From Vibrio azureus (lineage in GTDB: Bacteria > Pseudomonadota > Gammaproteobacteria > Enterobacterales > Vibrionaceae), in assembly GCF_002849855.1 (NCBI RefSeq), contig NZ_CP018616.1:992001-1056000 (forward strand): a DNA stretch of 64,000 bases, written 5' to 3'. Below, piece after piece: positions 53,213 through 62,780 of the stretch; the stretch's first letter is position 1, and each line of letters begins with the position of its first letter. The translations under genes and the position numbers were made by a program. The notes under the pieces were generated by a model. The model did not search any database and was not told the origin of the DNA. It was given only the letters and a program-made list of their open reading frames with translations.

Positions 53213-53722
53213 TTATCTTATTTTGCGTTTGTTCCAGCTTCTAACAACGGAATAGCGCCAAAGGCCTCGAATGCCAAAATACCCCACTATGGCAGAAACC
53301 ACGCCACAGACGGCACAACCAAGCAGGAAAGGAGGCCCAATCGTGTGCATTTGTTGCATGATAAAGTCCCAAGAAAGTTCGAAATAGAAAGGCTGTGGAG
53401 GGACCTGCATAATGAAAGCACCGAGCTTGTAAGCGAAATAAAACAATACCGGCATGGTGATTGGGTTACTTACCCAAACGAGGGCTACCGAGAGAGGAAG
53501 ATTGACACCAAGAAGAATGGCAAGGCCAGCAGACATGATCATTTGGCTTGGTAGCGGCACAAACGCCATAAACAGTCCGACCGCAAAAGCCCCCGAAGCG
53601 GAGCGGCGGTTAAGGCACCATAAGTTTGGATTATATAAAACGTTGCCGAAGAGCTGGAGGGCTTTTTGGCGTTTAATCATTTCATGATCGGGCATGAAGC
53701 GCTTTATGAGCTTTTTAGGCAT
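53213..53722 (-). CDS. DUF2062 family inner-membrane protein
   Basis: A 169-residue membrane protein. It has the DUF2062 hallmarks ASGAFAVGLFMAFVPLPSQM (about 43-62), ILLGVNLPLSVALVWVSNPITMPVLFYFAYKLG (about 69-101), and a last hydrophobic helix with a Cys pair (LLGCAVCGVV). The conserved NP in SNPIT is part of the family's helix break. Function unknown. The ATG at 53722 starts only 8 bases from the divergent comEC ATG and has no ribosome binding site. Confidence 0.85.
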   Translation of the reverse strand: MPKKLIKRFMPDHEMIKRQKALQLFGNVLYNPNLWCLNRRSASGAFAVGLFMAFVPLPSQMIMSAGLAILLGVNLPLSVALVWVSNPITMPVLFYFAYKLGAFIMQVPPQPFYFELSWDFIMQQMHTIGPPFLLGCAVCGVVSAIVGYFGIRGLWRYSVVRSWNKRKIR

Positions 53723-53730
53723 AGGACAAC

Positions 53731-56010
53731 ATGGCTCTCTGTGGAAAAAGTGTGACCTTGGTCTTCATCGTTGTATGTATTATCACATCGGTGTGGTGGC
53801 CGAGCATGCCGAGTTGGCAATGGTTACTATTTGGAATGCTTGCCTTAACGGCTTTGATGAAATTACGATTTGCTTTCATTGGGTTAAGTGTAAATTTCAT
53901 TGCATTAGGCGTCTTCTTAGGCTGCATGATTGTGATCTTACATGGTAATGTCATGGCGTATCAAAGGCAGACCCTGTTCCAAGTTGGCGGTGATATTACC
54001 ATAAATGGAACAGTTACCAGGGCTTTTAGCAAAAAAAGTCATGGCTATGAAGCCATTATTGTCGTCGATAGGGTCGATTCTGACAAGTTACTGCCGTTTC
54101 TTAAACCCAAAATTCGTCTATTTTCTTCGAGGTCACTAGAAGTTGGCAGTCAGTTCATTACAACTGTGAAGATGAAACCAATCTTTGGCTGGATGAATGA
54201 AGCTGGATTGGACTCTGAAAAACAAGCGATGTCGAAAGGTATCGTCGCGGCTGCCGTCGTTAATAAACAGTCGAAATGGATAATTCGAAGTCAGCCGTCT
54301 CATCGCCAAATTGTTATTGAGCAGATCAGCAAACAGATCACGGACTTGAAACATCATGCTCTCATTCGTGCATTGGCTTTTAATGATCGCACTGGTTTGG
54401 ATGACAGTGATTGGCAGTCTTTAAGGGATAGCGGTCTGATACACTTAATATCGATATCTGGCCTGCATATCGGCATGGCTTTCTCTTTCGGCCTAGTTAT
54501 CGGTTGGTTGATTCGTTATTTCATCCCCCGTTATGCTTTTCTTCCTCACTTTTTGGGCTTAATCGTCGCTTTGATGTACGCATGGTTAGCGAATTTCTCA
54601 CTACCAACGACGCGGGCGTTTTCTGTATGTGTCATCTATCTAATATTAAGAGTCTTCTTGATTCACTGGAGCGCGTGGCGCGTCGTGTTACTGGCCTTGG
54701 TGGTGCAACTGTGTATCGAACCATTTGCCATATTGAGTATCAGTTTTTGGCTTTCTTATTTGTCAGTTGGTGCGGTGTTATTAACCGTCAATGCCGTACA
54801 GCGGCAGCCACAATCAAAGTGGACGGCGTTATTGGTATTACTTAAGGTACAAATAGTGCTCACCGCGCTCATCGTACCGATAAGTGGTTACTTTTTTTCT
54901 GGCACCAGTTTGATCTCACTGTTTTACAATCTTTTCTTTATTCCTTGGTTTGGCTTGCTCGTTGTTCCTTTGATGTTCTTGGCATTGATTATTTCGCTGT
55001 TGTCCTCATCTTTGGCAAGCGTGATTTGGCTACTCCTTGACTGGTCTTTATGGCCGCTGAGTTGGTCTTTACCCTTCGCGAGTGGATATTGGTATATCTT
55101 AAATCAGCAAATGATTTTATTAGTCAGTGTTATTTGTGGGCTTTTGCTATTCGGGCGCTTTCTAAAATCCAATGGTTTTATAGTGCTGCTTCTCATTACA
55201 TGCAGTCTTGTGCTGTTTCGTGAAAGACCAAAGCATCAATGGCGTTTAGATGTTCTCGATGTTGGACATGGACTGGCCGTGCTTATTGAAAAGAACAACC
55301 AGTGGCTTTTGTACGACACGGGCAAAGCATGGATTGGTGGCAGCATTGCAGAGCATGTGATAGCCCCTATTTTGTACCAAAGAGGAGTGAGCAGACTCGA
55401 TACGCTTATTATCAGTCATATGGACTCTGATCACTCCGGTGGGCGAGCGTATATTGAAGAGCAATTTACCCCACGACATAAAGTCAGCAGCCAATATTTG
55501 AATTCTTATCAAGCCTGTGTGGCTGGCAATAGCTGGTTGTGGCAAGGACTGCGATTTGAAGTTCTTTGGCCACCAAGTCGGGTCACTCGGGCTTATAATC
55601 CCCATTCTTGTGTGATTCGCGTTGTTGACCCTATATCTCAGTTTCGAGTAATGCTAACAGGAGACATTGAAAGCGTCAGTGAGTGGATGTTAGCGCGCCA
55701 AGCGGACAAATTAACCAGTGATGTCATGTTAGTTCCTCACCATGGCAGTAAAACTTCCTCGAATCTTTCATTTATCCAATCTGTTAGCCCGAAATTAGCC
55801 ATAGCTTCATTGGCTAAAGGTAACCAATGGAATATGCCAGCAAAACAGGTGGTTAATAATTACCAACAGCAGCAGGCACATTGGTTAGATACGGGGGAAA
55901 ATGGCCAAGTAACGGTGCATGTGACTGGTCAAAGTTGGTACTTTAACACCAAACGAACGGGGACTTTTACCTCTTGGTATAGGCAGATGCTGCGTAAGGG
56001 AGTAGAATAA
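53731..56010 (+). CDS. comEC: ComEC/Rec2 DNA-uptake channel protein
   Basis: A 759-residue polytopic membrane protein that carries single-stranded DNA into the cytoplasm during natural transformation. It has an N-terminal OB-like region after two membrane helices. The Competence domain includes LIHLISISGLHIGMAFSFGL (about 238-257) and multiple membrane helices. A C-terminal metallo-beta-lactamase-like domain (about 510-745) carries LDVGHGLAVLIE, HMDSDHSGG and VPHHGSKTSSN. The DSDHS motif replaces the H-x-H-x-D-H of hydrolytic enzymes, as is usual in ComEC. AGGAC lies before the ATG. Regulation may involve TfoX/QstR as in other vibrios, but no site was seen. Confidence 0.95.
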   Translation: MALCGKSVTLVFIVVCIITSVWWPSMPSWQWLLFGMLALTALMKLRFAFIGLSVNFIALGVFLGCMIVILHGNVMAYQRQTLFQVGGDITINGTVTRAFSKKSHGYEAIIVVDRVDSDKLLPFLKPKIRLFSSRSLEVGSQFITTVKMKPIFGWMNEAGLDSEKQAMSKGIVAAAVVNKQSKWIIRSQPSHRQIVIEQISKQITDLKHHALIRALAFNDRTGLDDSDWQSLRDSGLIHLISISGLHIGMAFSFGLVIGWLIRYFIPRYAFLPHFLGLIVALMYAWLANFSLPTTRAFSVCVIYLILRVFLIHWSAWRVVLLALVVQLCIEPFAILSISFWLSYLSVGAVLLTVNAVQRQPQSKWTALLVLLKVQIVLTALIVPISGYFFSGTSLISLFYNLFFIPWFGLLVVPLMFLALIISLLSSSLASVIWLLLDWSLWPLSWSLPFASGYWYILNQQMILLVSVICGLLLFGRFLKSNGFIVLLLITCSLVLFRERPKHQWRLDVLDVGHGLAVLIEKNNQWLLYDTGKAWIGGSIAEHVIAPILYQRGVSRLDTLIISHMDSDHSGGRAYIEEQFTPRHKVSSQYLNSYQACVAGNSWLWQGLRFEVLWPPSRVTRAYNPHSCVIRVVDPISQFRVMLTGDIESVSEWMLARQADKLTSDVMLVPHHGSKTSSNLSFIQSVSPKLAIASLAKGNQWNMPAKQVVNNYQQQQAHWLDTGENGQVTVHVTGQSWYFNTKRTGTFTSWYRQMLRKGVE

Positions 56011-56040
56011 AGGTCTAAGTGTAAGAAAAAAAGTACCTCT

Positions 56041-57798
56041 ATGTCGATAAATACTGATGAAACTACTTGGCAGACCTTTGGACGCCTGTGGCAATTTATC
56101 CGCCTTTATAAATCTGGTTTGATCGTTGCGGTGATAGCATTAGTGGTGAATGCTTTATCCGATACCTATATGATTTCCTTACTCAAGCCTCTTTTGGATG
56201 AAGGCTTTGGTAATACCCAATCTGACTTTCTGCGTATATTACCCGTGATTGTGTTTGTTATGATGTTTGTTCGCGGGGTGAGCGGCTTTGTTTCCACTTA
56301 CTGTTTAAGTTGGGTGTCTGGTAATGTGGTGATGCAGATTCGTCGCATGGTTTTTAATCACTACATGCATATGCCCGTTGCCTATTTTGATAAAGAAAAA
56401 ACCGGAACGCTCCTTTCGCGTATTACCTATGATTCAGAACAGGTTTCTGCTGCCACAAGTAATGCATTGGTGAGCATTGTTCGTGAAGGTGCCAGCATTA
56501 TTGGTCTGCTAGGCTTGATGTTTTACAACAGCTGGCAACTCTCGCTTGTGCTTCTAGCGGTTGCCCCAATGGTTGCCTTTGCGATTCGAGTGGTTTCTAA
56601 GCGTTTTAGAAAAATATCTAAAAACATGCAAACTATGATGGGCCAAGTCACCGCATCCGCTGAACAAATGCTCAAAGGGCATAAGGTTGTGTTGAGCTAC
56701 GGTGGACAAGAGATCGAAGGCCAACGCTTTGAAAAAGTCAGTAACCAAATGCGCCAGCAAAACATGAAATTGGTGACTGCTCAAGCTGCTGCTAACCCAA
56801 TTATTCAAATGATCGCTTCGATTGCTATTGTTGTTGTGCTGTATCTTGCAAGTGTTGACTCGATTAAAGAGCAGCTGACTCCTGGTACATTTACCGTGGT
56901 ATTTTCAGCCATGTTTGGTTTGTTAAGACCACTGAAATCACTGACCAGTGTAACCTCACAATTCCAGCGTGGTATGGCAGCGAGTCAAACCTTGTTTGCT
57001 TTGGTCGATTTAGAACCAGAGAAAAATCAAGGTAAATACAAAGTAGAGCGAGCAAAAGGGGACGTGTCGGTTAAGGATGTGAGCTTTGCTTACGATGAGG
57101 CACCTAAAAAGGCGCTTGATTCGATTAGTTTTGATATTCCAAGCGGTAAGACAGTCGCACTGGTTGGTCGTTCAGGATCTGGCAAGAGTACTATTGCTAA
57201 CCTATTTAATCGTTTTTACGATGTAAGCTCGGGTTCGATTACGTTAGACGGTCATGATATTCGTGATTATGAGCTTAAGAACCTCAGAGAGCAATTTGCG
57301 TTGGTTTCTCAAAACGTACACCTCTTTAATGACACGATAGCGAACAATATCGCTTATGCGGCAGAGCATAAATACAGTCGAGAAGAGATTGAAAATGCAG
57401 CGACACTGGCTCACGCGACAGAATTTATCACTAAGATGGATGACGGTTTTGATTCCGTAGTAGGGGAAAACGGAGCCAGTCTGTCTGGCGGTCAGAAGCA
57501 GCGAATTGCGATTGCTCGTGCGTTACTGCGTGATTCACCCGTTTTGATCCTAGACGAAGCTACCTCAGCACTGGATACTGAATCGGAGAGAGCGATTCAA
57601 CTTGCTCTGGATGAACTGCAAAAAGATAAAACAGTATTAGTGATTGCTCACCGCTTATCAACGATTGAGAAAGCTGATGAGATACTCGTTGTGGATGATG
57701 GCCTTATTGTTGAGCGAGGTAGTCATGCAGAGCTCCTTGCTAAAGATGGAGCCTATGCTCAATTGCACCGAATTCAGTTTGGTAACTCTCAATCGTGA
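56041..57798 (+). CDS. msbA: Lipid A flippase MsbA
   Basis: A 585-residue ABC half-transporter that flips core-lipid A across the inner membrane. Six membrane helices lie in the first ~320 residues. The ATPase has Walker [10 protein letters not shown] near 375-383, signature [16 protein letters not shown] near 481-494, Walker [13 protein letters not shown] and the H-loop VIAHRLST. Length matches E. coli MsbA (582). It overlaps lpxK by 4 bases (GTGA), so they form an operon with ycaR and kdsB. Confidence 0.97.
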   Translation: MSINTDETTWQTFGRLWQFIRLYKSGLIVAVIALVVNALSDTYMISLLKPLLDEGFGNTQSDFLRILPVIVFVMMFVRGVSGFVSTYCLSWVSGNVVMQIRRMVFNHYMHMPVAYFDKEKTGTLLSRITYDSEQVSAATSNALVSIVREGASIIGLLGLMFYNSWQLSLVLLAVAPMVAFAIRVVSKRFRKISKNMQTMMGQVTASAEQMLKGHKVVLSYGGQEIEGQRFEKVSNQMRQQNMKLVTAQAAANPIIQMIASIAIVVVLYLASVDSIKEQLTPGTFTVVFSAMFGLLRPLKSLTSVTSQFQRGMAASQTLFALVDLEPEKNQGKYKVERAKGDVSVKDVSFAYDEAPKKALDSISFDIPSGKTVALVGRSGSGKSTIANLFNRFYDVSSGSITLDGHDIRDYELKNLREQFALVSQNVHLFNDTIANNIAYAAEHKYSREEIENAATLAHATEFITKMDDGFDSVVGENGASLSGGQKQRIAIARALLRDSPVLILDEATSALDTESERAIQLALDELQKDKTVLVIAHRLSTIEKADEILVVDDGLIVERGSHAELLAKDGAYAQLHRIQFGNSQS

Positions 57799-58802
57799 TT
57801 GAAAAAATTTGGTTTGAACACCCTCCATGGGCATGGTTACTCTGGCCACTTCTCTGGCCACTGAGCTATTTATTCGGCGTGATTAGTGGATATAAGCGAC
57901 GTCAGTACCAGAAAGGCGATAAGGCCGTTTATCGAGCTCCTGTTCCCGTTGTGGTCGTCGGTAATATTACCGCTGGTGGCAATGGAAAGACCCCAGTTGT
58001 GGTGTGGCTTGTTGAACAGCTTCAGCAGCTTGGCTATAAGCCTGGTGTTGTATCTCGTGGTTATGGCGCTAAAGCACCCAGTTATCCATTGGTTTTGAGC
58101 CAAGAGACCCCTGCTAAACATTGTGGAGACGAACCTAAATTAATTCATCGCAGAACGGGAGCCCCTGTTGCCGTGGACCCAAATCGCTCAAATGCAGTGA
58201 GAGCATTGGTTAAGTTAGGGGTAGATGTGATCATCACTGATGATGGACTTCAACATTATGCGCTCGCCCGTGATATTGAGCTTGTCGTGGTGGATGGGCA
58301 TCGCCGTTTTGGTAATGAAAAATTGATCCCTCTTGGTCCATTACGTGAGAACACTGCACGCTTGAATGAGGTCGACTTTATCATCACCAACGGCAGTCAA
58401 GCTCTGCAAGGGGAAATGCCGATGGTATTGCAGCCATCTAGGGCGATCAACCTGAAAACCAAGCAGCAGGTGGATGTGGCATCTTTAAAAGAATTGGTTG
58501 CCTTTGCTGGAATTGGTCATCCGCCAAGATTCTTTAAGACACTAGGCCAAATGGGCGCGGATGTGAAAGTGGCCAAAGGATTCGCGGATCATCAAGAATT
58601 TGACCCAAAAGAACTTTATACATTGGCCCAACAAGGGGCGAATGTCATTATGACAGAAAAAGATGCCGTAAAATGCGATCAATATGCCCACGACAATTGG
58701 TGGTATTTACCAGTATCGGCGCAGTTTAATTCAGCGGATGCTGAGAAAATTTTAGAACGAATCAAAGAGGTCAAAGCAACTTATGGATCACCGTCTGCTT
58801 GA
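57795..58802 (+). CDS. lpxK: Tetraacyldisaccharide 4'-kinase
   Basis: A 335-residue membrane-associated kinase that phosphorylates the 4' position of the lipid A precursor. The N-terminal hydrophobic segment (about 11-30) precedes the P-loop [18 protein letters not shown] (about 51-68). [20 protein letters not shown] (about 149-168) contains the catalytic Asp-Asp-Gly-x-Gln-His. The start is GTG at 57795 overlapping the msbA stop. It overlaps the next small gene by 20 bases. Confidence 0.97.
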   Translation: MIEKIWFEHPPWAWLLWPLLWPLSYLFGVISGYKRRQYQKGDKAVYRAPVPVVVVGNITAGGNGKTPVVVWLVEQLQQLGYKPGVVSRGYGAKAPSYPLVLSQETPAKHCGDEPKLIHRRTGAPVAVDPNRSNAVRALVKLGVDVIITDDGLQHYALARDIELVVVDGHRRFGNEKLIPLGPLRENTARLNEVDFIITNGSQALQGEMPMVLQPSRAINLKTKQQVDVASLKELVAFAGIGHPPRFFKTLGQMGADVKVAKGFADHQEFDPKELYTLAQQGANVIMTEKDAVKCDQYAHDNWWYLPVSAQFNSADAEKILERIKEVKATYGSPSA

Positions 58803-58962
58803 GATTGTGGCTTGTCCAGTTTGTAAAGGTAAGCTGACATATGACAAAGATAACCAAGAATTGATCTGCAAACTGGATCGCCTTGCTTATCCGATTAAAG
58901 AAGGTATTCCGGTTCTTTTAGAGCCAGAAGCGAGAGCTATGAGCATGGATGAGGGACGCTAA
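58783..58962 (+). CDS. ycaR: Trm112-family small protein YcaR
   Basis: A 59-residue Trm112/UPF0434 protein encoded in the gap between lpxK and kdsB. It begins [20 protein letters not shown], with the Cys pair CPVC (11-14), and contains [20 protein letters not shown]. The zinc-ribbon is partly degenerate (a third Cys in LICKL, no fourth). It sits in the same lpxK-ycaR-kdsB order as in E. coli. The start overlaps lpxK by 20 bases and the stop overlaps the kdsB ATG by one base (TAATG). Confidence 0.92.
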   Translation: MDHRLLEIVACPVCKGKLTYDKDNQELICKLDRLAYPIKEGIPVLLEPEARAMSMDEGR

Positions 58963-59717
58963 TGTCTTTTACGGTTGTCATTCCTGCCCGCTATGCTTCA
59001 AGCCGCTTACCCGGTAAACCTCTCGCCGATATTGGCGGTAAGCCTATGATTCAATGGGTTTATGAGCAAGCCATTCAAGCGGGGGCTCATGATGTCATCA
59101 TCGCAACGGATGACGAACGTGTGGCACAGCGAGTAGAGCAATTTGGTGGTAAAGTCTGTATGACGTCACCAAACCATGAATCAGGTACTGAGCGCTTGGC
59201 TGAAGTGGTCAAAAAGATGGCGATCGCGGAGGATCACATCATTGTTAATGTTCAAGGGGATGAGCCATTAATTCCACCTGAGATTATTCATCAGGTTGCT
59301 GAAAACCTTGCTAATAACCAGGCACCGATGGCCACATTGGCCGTTGAAATTGAATCGGAAGATGAAATATTCAACCCCAATGCGGTTAAAGTGGTCGTCA
59401 ATGAGCAAGGGTATGCGATGTACTTTAGTCGTGCTTCTATCCCTTGGGATCGTGATAACTTTGCCTCTCCAGGCAAGCAGGTAGTAAGACCATTGCTGCG
59501 TCACATTGGTATTTATGCGTATCGTGCTGGCTTTATCAATACATACGTGAATTGGCAACCCAGTGCGATTGAGCAAGTAGAATGTTTAGAGCAGTTGCGC
59601 GTTCTTTGGTACGGTGAAAAGATCCATGTTGATGTTGCCAAACAAGCACCAGCAGCAGGGGTCGATACGGTTGAAGACTTAGAACTGGTTCGTTCAATCG
59701 TTGCCCAGCGTGGATAA
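58962..59717 (+). CDS. kdsB: 3-deoxy-manno-octulosonate cytidylyltransferase
   Basis: A 251-residue enzyme that activates Kdo with CTP for lipopolysaccharide core synthesis. The nucleotide-binding N-terminus [20 protein letters not shown] (about 6-25) and [14 protein letters not shown] (about 94-107) are intact, as is [12 protein letters not shown]. Length equals E. coli KdsB (248) within a few residues. It is the last gene of the msbA-lpxK-ycaR-kdsB unit, and a terminator follows. Confidence 0.98.
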   Translation: MSFTVVIPARYASSRLPGKPLADIGGKPMIQWVYEQAIQAGAHDVIIATDDERVAQRVEQFGGKVCMTSPNHESGTERLAEVVKKMAIAEDHIIVNVQGDEPLIPPEIIHQVAENLANNQAPMATLAVEIESEDEIFNPNAVKVVVNEQGYAMYFSRASIPWDRDNFASPGKQVVRPLLRHIGIYAYRAGFINTYVNWQPSAIEQVECLEQLRVLWYGEKIHVDVAKQAPAAGVDTVEDLELVRSIVAQRG

Positions 59718-59800
59718 CCGCCGCTATTATTGAAGCACTCGGTAACTCACCGAGTCGGAAATACTTGGCAATGAATGAGTCGTCGCTGGGACGAATAAAT

Positions 59801-59836
59801 AAAGGCTTTCAAGTTTTATCTTGAAAGCCTTTTTTG
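59801..59836. terminator. Intrinsic terminator of kdsB, possibly bidirectional
   Basis: The stem AAAGGCTTTCAAG pairs with CTTGAAAGCCTTT around TTTTAT and ends in a T-run. A-runs upstream could let it stop the convergent SpoVR operon too. Confidence 0.9.
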
Positions 59837-59892
59837 ATGGCACTGCGTCTGAATCACAGAATTGAGACTGGCAAAGTCTCAGTGATGGATAT

Positions 59893-61452
59893 TCAGATGC
59901 TAGAATCGTACTGATTGCGTTTTGGGCATGTGGCTAAAATTTCGCGATGACCCGTGTCTTTTACTTCCTCTAAGATGACATCAAAGCCCCACAAACGGTA
60001 TACATGCTTCAAGACTTCTTCATGGCTATTGTGCAGAGGAATTCGGTTATGAGGCACGTATTGAAGTGTCAAAGATCGGTCGCCACGGACATCAACATTG
60101 TAAACTTGAATATTTGGCTCTAAGTTTGCCAAATTATACTGAGCGGCCAGTTTTTCACGGATTCGTTTGTAACCCATCTCATCATGAATAGCGGATACTT
60201 CAATGAAGTTTTTACGATCATCATCTTCAACCGCAAACAATTTAAAATCGCGGATGAGTTTCGGTGATAAATATTGGCTGATGAAACTTTCATCCTTGAA
60301 GTTATGCATCGCGAAATGAAGAGAATCAAGCCAATCCGATCCTGCTAGGTCAGGAAACCACTCTTTATCTTCATCAGTTGGCTCTTCGCAAATACGCTTG
60401 ATATCACGGAACATAGCAAAACCAAGAGCGTAAGGATTAATACCACTGAAATAAGGACTATTGTAAGCAGGCTGAGCGACCACACTGGTATGGCTATGTA
60501 AAAACTCTAAAATAAACTTCTCAGATACCAATCCTTCATCGTAGAGATGGTTCAGGATCGTGTAATGCCAGAACGTTGCCCAGCCTTCGTTCATTACTTG
60601 AGTTTGCTTTTGAGGGTAAAAGTATTGACTGACTTTACGCACAATTCGGACTATTTCCCGCTGCCATGGTTCTAGCAGTGGAGCATGTTTTTCGAAGAAG
60701 TAGAGCAAGTTCTCTTGCGGCTCACTTGGAAAGCGCACTTTAATGTCTTCTTCTTTTGTTTTCGCTTGAGGAACAGTACGCCAAAGTTCGTTCACTTGTG
60801 ATTGTAAGTAACTTTCGCGTTCTTCTTGGCGGGCCTTTTCTTCATTAATTGAAATTTTCTCTGGTCGTTTGTATCGGTCAACACCGAAATTCATCAAAGC
60901 ATGACAGGAGTCTAACAGTTGTTCTACTTCCTGAACGCCATAGCGCTCCTCACATTTAGCAATGTAATTCTTGGCAAATAGTAAGTAGTCAATAATTGAA
61001 CTCGCGTCAGTCCAAGTTTGAAACAGATAGTTACCCTTGAAGAAAGAGTTGTGGCCGTAGCAAGCATGCGCGATAACCAAGGCTTGCATTGTCACCGTAT
61101 TCTCTTCCATTAGATAAGCAATACAAGGGTTGGAGTTGATCACGATCTCGTAGGCTAAACCCATTTGACCATGTTTATAGTTTTGCTCGGTTTGAATGAA
61201 CTTCTTACCAAATGACCAGTGGTTATAATTAATGGGCATACCAATGCTGGAATAAGCATCCATCATTTGTTCTGAAGTGATGACTTCGATCTGATTAGGG
61301 TAGGTATCAAGACGATAAAATTCTGCGACGCGTTTGATTTCTTTGTGGTAGCGCTCCAGTAGTTCGAACGTCCAATCTGGTCCATCGGGAAGACGTCCCG
61401 ATTGACTGTTGTCTGAAGCGGTATCCGATACCTTTCTTGTTGTTGTTTTCAT
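59893..61452 (-). CDS. ycgB: SpoVR-family protein YcgB
   Basis: A 519-residue SpoVR-family cytoplasmic protein. Typical elements are the N-terminal MPINYNHWSFGKKF near 73-86, the metal-like HACYGHNSFFKGNYLF near 128-143, NEGWATFWHYTILNHLYDEG near 285-304, NPYALGFAMFRDI near 338-350 and the C-terminal DVRGDRSLTLQY. The function is poorly known; in enterobacteria it is expressed with yeaGH under stress. GGAGG-rich sequence lies before the ATG, 11 bases after the upstream YeaH stop. It is the last gene of the yeaG-yeaH-ycgB operon. Confidence 0.93.
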   Translation of the reverse strand: MKTTTRKVSDTASDNSQSGRLPDGPDWTFELLERYHKEIKRVAEFYRLDTYPNQIEVITSEQMMDAYSSIGMPINYNHWSFGKKFIQTEQNYKHGQMGLAYEIVINSNPCIAYLMEENTVTMQALVIAHACYGHNSFFKGNYLFQTWTDASSIIDYLLFAKNYIAKCEERYGVQEVEQLLDSCHALMNFGVDRYKRPEKISINEEKARQEERESYLQSQVNELWRTVPQAKTKEEDIKVRFPSEPQENLLYFFEKHAPLLEPWQREIVRIVRKVSQYFYPQKQTQVMNEGWATFWHYTILNHLYDEGLVSEKFILEFLHSHTSVVAQPAYNSPYFSGINPYALGFAMFRDIKRICEEPTDEDKEWFPDLAGSDWLDSLHFAMHNFKDESFISQYLSPKLIRDFKLFAVEDDDRKNFIEVSAIHDEMGYKRIREKLAAQYNLANLEPNIQVYNVDVRGDRSLTLQYVPHNRIPLHNSHEEVLKHVYRLWGFDVILEEVKDTGHREILATCPKRNQYDSSI

Positions 61453-61463
61453 GCGTCGCCTCC

Positions 61464-62735
61464 TTACGCCGTTTCTTTTTGGAATAACTCACGGAAAACT
61501 GGGAAAATATCCTCCACAGATCGGATGTTCTTCATGGCAAAATTCGGGAATGCTTCCGAGAGCTTTTCGTACTCGTGCCAGAGAGTCTGGTGAGAACGTC
61601 GAGTGATCTCAATGTAGGAGTAGTACTGACAATGAGGCAGCAACTTGTTAACTAGCAGGTCTCGACAGCGAGGTGAATCATCCGCCCAGTTATCACCATC
61701 AGAGGCTTGAGCAGCGTAGATATTCCATTGATTAAGTGGGTAGCGCTCTTTAATTATCTCATCCATAAGTTTGAGCGCACTAGAAACAATCGTTCCGCCT
61801 GTTTCTTGCGAATAGAAAAACTCGTGTTCATCGACTTCTTTTGCCTGAGTATGGTGGCGAATGAAGACGACTTCGACATTTTCGTAAGTACGATTCAAGA
61901 AAAGATACAGCAACACGTAAAAGCGTTTAGCGATATCTTTAGTTGCTTGGTCCATCGAACCTGAAACATCCATCAAGCAGAACATAACCGCTTGGCTAGA
62001 TGGAATAGGGCGTTTCTCATAGTTTTTGAACCTTAAATCGAATGTGTCGATAAACGGCACGCTTTCAATTTTTTTACGCAGTTCGATGATCTCTGCTTTT
62101 AAGCGGTTTTCTTCGAGCGTTTGTGCAGGTTCAATGTTCTGAATATCGGTCAGTTGATCTTCCAGTTCATTGAGCATTCGCTTTTTACCCGCAGTCATTG
62201 CTGTTCTACGTGCTAGAGATTGTTGTAACGAACGAACCACAGCAATGTTGGATGGTATCCCTGCTGTTTGATAGCCTGCGCGGTGTGTTTTCCACTCGGT
62301 GATTTTAGTGATTTGATTTTTCTCAAGGTTTGGTAGCTCGAGATCTTCAAAGAGGATATCGAGGTACTCATCTTTTGAAATTTGGAAAACGAATTCATCT
62401 TGCCCTTCACCATCCGGGCTGGCGTTACCTTCGCCTGAGCCACCGCCTTGACCTCCACCTTTCGGGCGCTCCATTTTGTCCCCTTGGATGAATTGGTCAT
62501 TACCCGGGTGCACCCGTTCCCTCGCACCACCGCTGCCCTGATGGAACATCGGCTCATTGATGTCTTTGTGCGGAATGGCGACGTCTTCGCCGGTTTCGGT
62601 ATTGGTTATTGAGCGTCGATTCACTGCGTCAGCTACCGACTCTTTTATTTGCTCCTTATGGCGCTTTAAGAAGCGCTGTCGATTAACAGCGCTCTTATTT
62701 TTGCCATTGAGCCTTCGGTCTATAAATTGCGCCAT
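61464..62735 (-). CDS. yeaH: YeaH/YhbH family protein (DUF444)
   Basis: A 423-residue protein. It begins [22 protein letters not shown] as in E. coli YeaH, carries a Gly-rich linker ([20 protein letters not shown], about 90-110), and has a von Willebrand A-like domain with the metal site [13 protein letters not shown] near 240-253. It works with the YeaG kinase in sporulation-like or nitrogen/stress signalling. The ATG at 62735 has GAGGGG five bases upstream; the frame reaches 62759 without support. Confidence 0.93.
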   Translation of the reverse strand: MAQFIDRRLNGKNKSAVNRQRFLKRHKEQIKESVADAVNRRSITNTETGEDVAIPHKDINEPMFHQGSGGARERVHPGNDQFIQGDKMERPKGGGQGGGSGEGNASPDGEGQDEFVFQISKDEYLDILFEDLELPNLEKNQITKITEWKTHRAGYQTAGIPSNIAVVRSLQQSLARRTAMTAGKKRMLNELEDQLTDIQNIEPAQTLEENRLKAEIIELRKKIESVPFIDTFDLRFKNYEKRPIPSSQAVMFCLMDVSGSMDQATKDIAKRFYVLLYLFLNRTYENVEVVFIRHHTQAKEVDEHEFFYSQETGGTIVSSALKLMDEIIKERYPLNQWNIYAAQASDGDNWADDSPRCRDLLVNKLLPHCQYYSYIEITRRSHQTLWHEYEKLSEAFPNFAMKNIRSVEDIFPVFRELFQKETA

Positions 62736-62780
62736 GAAATTCCCCTCTTCATGTTTCACAAGCGACCTAACTCACATGGG

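Noticed and set aside
53162..53554. 130-aa plus-strand frame opposite DUF2062
   Set aside because: Antisense to a gene with clear family motifs; composition not protein-like.
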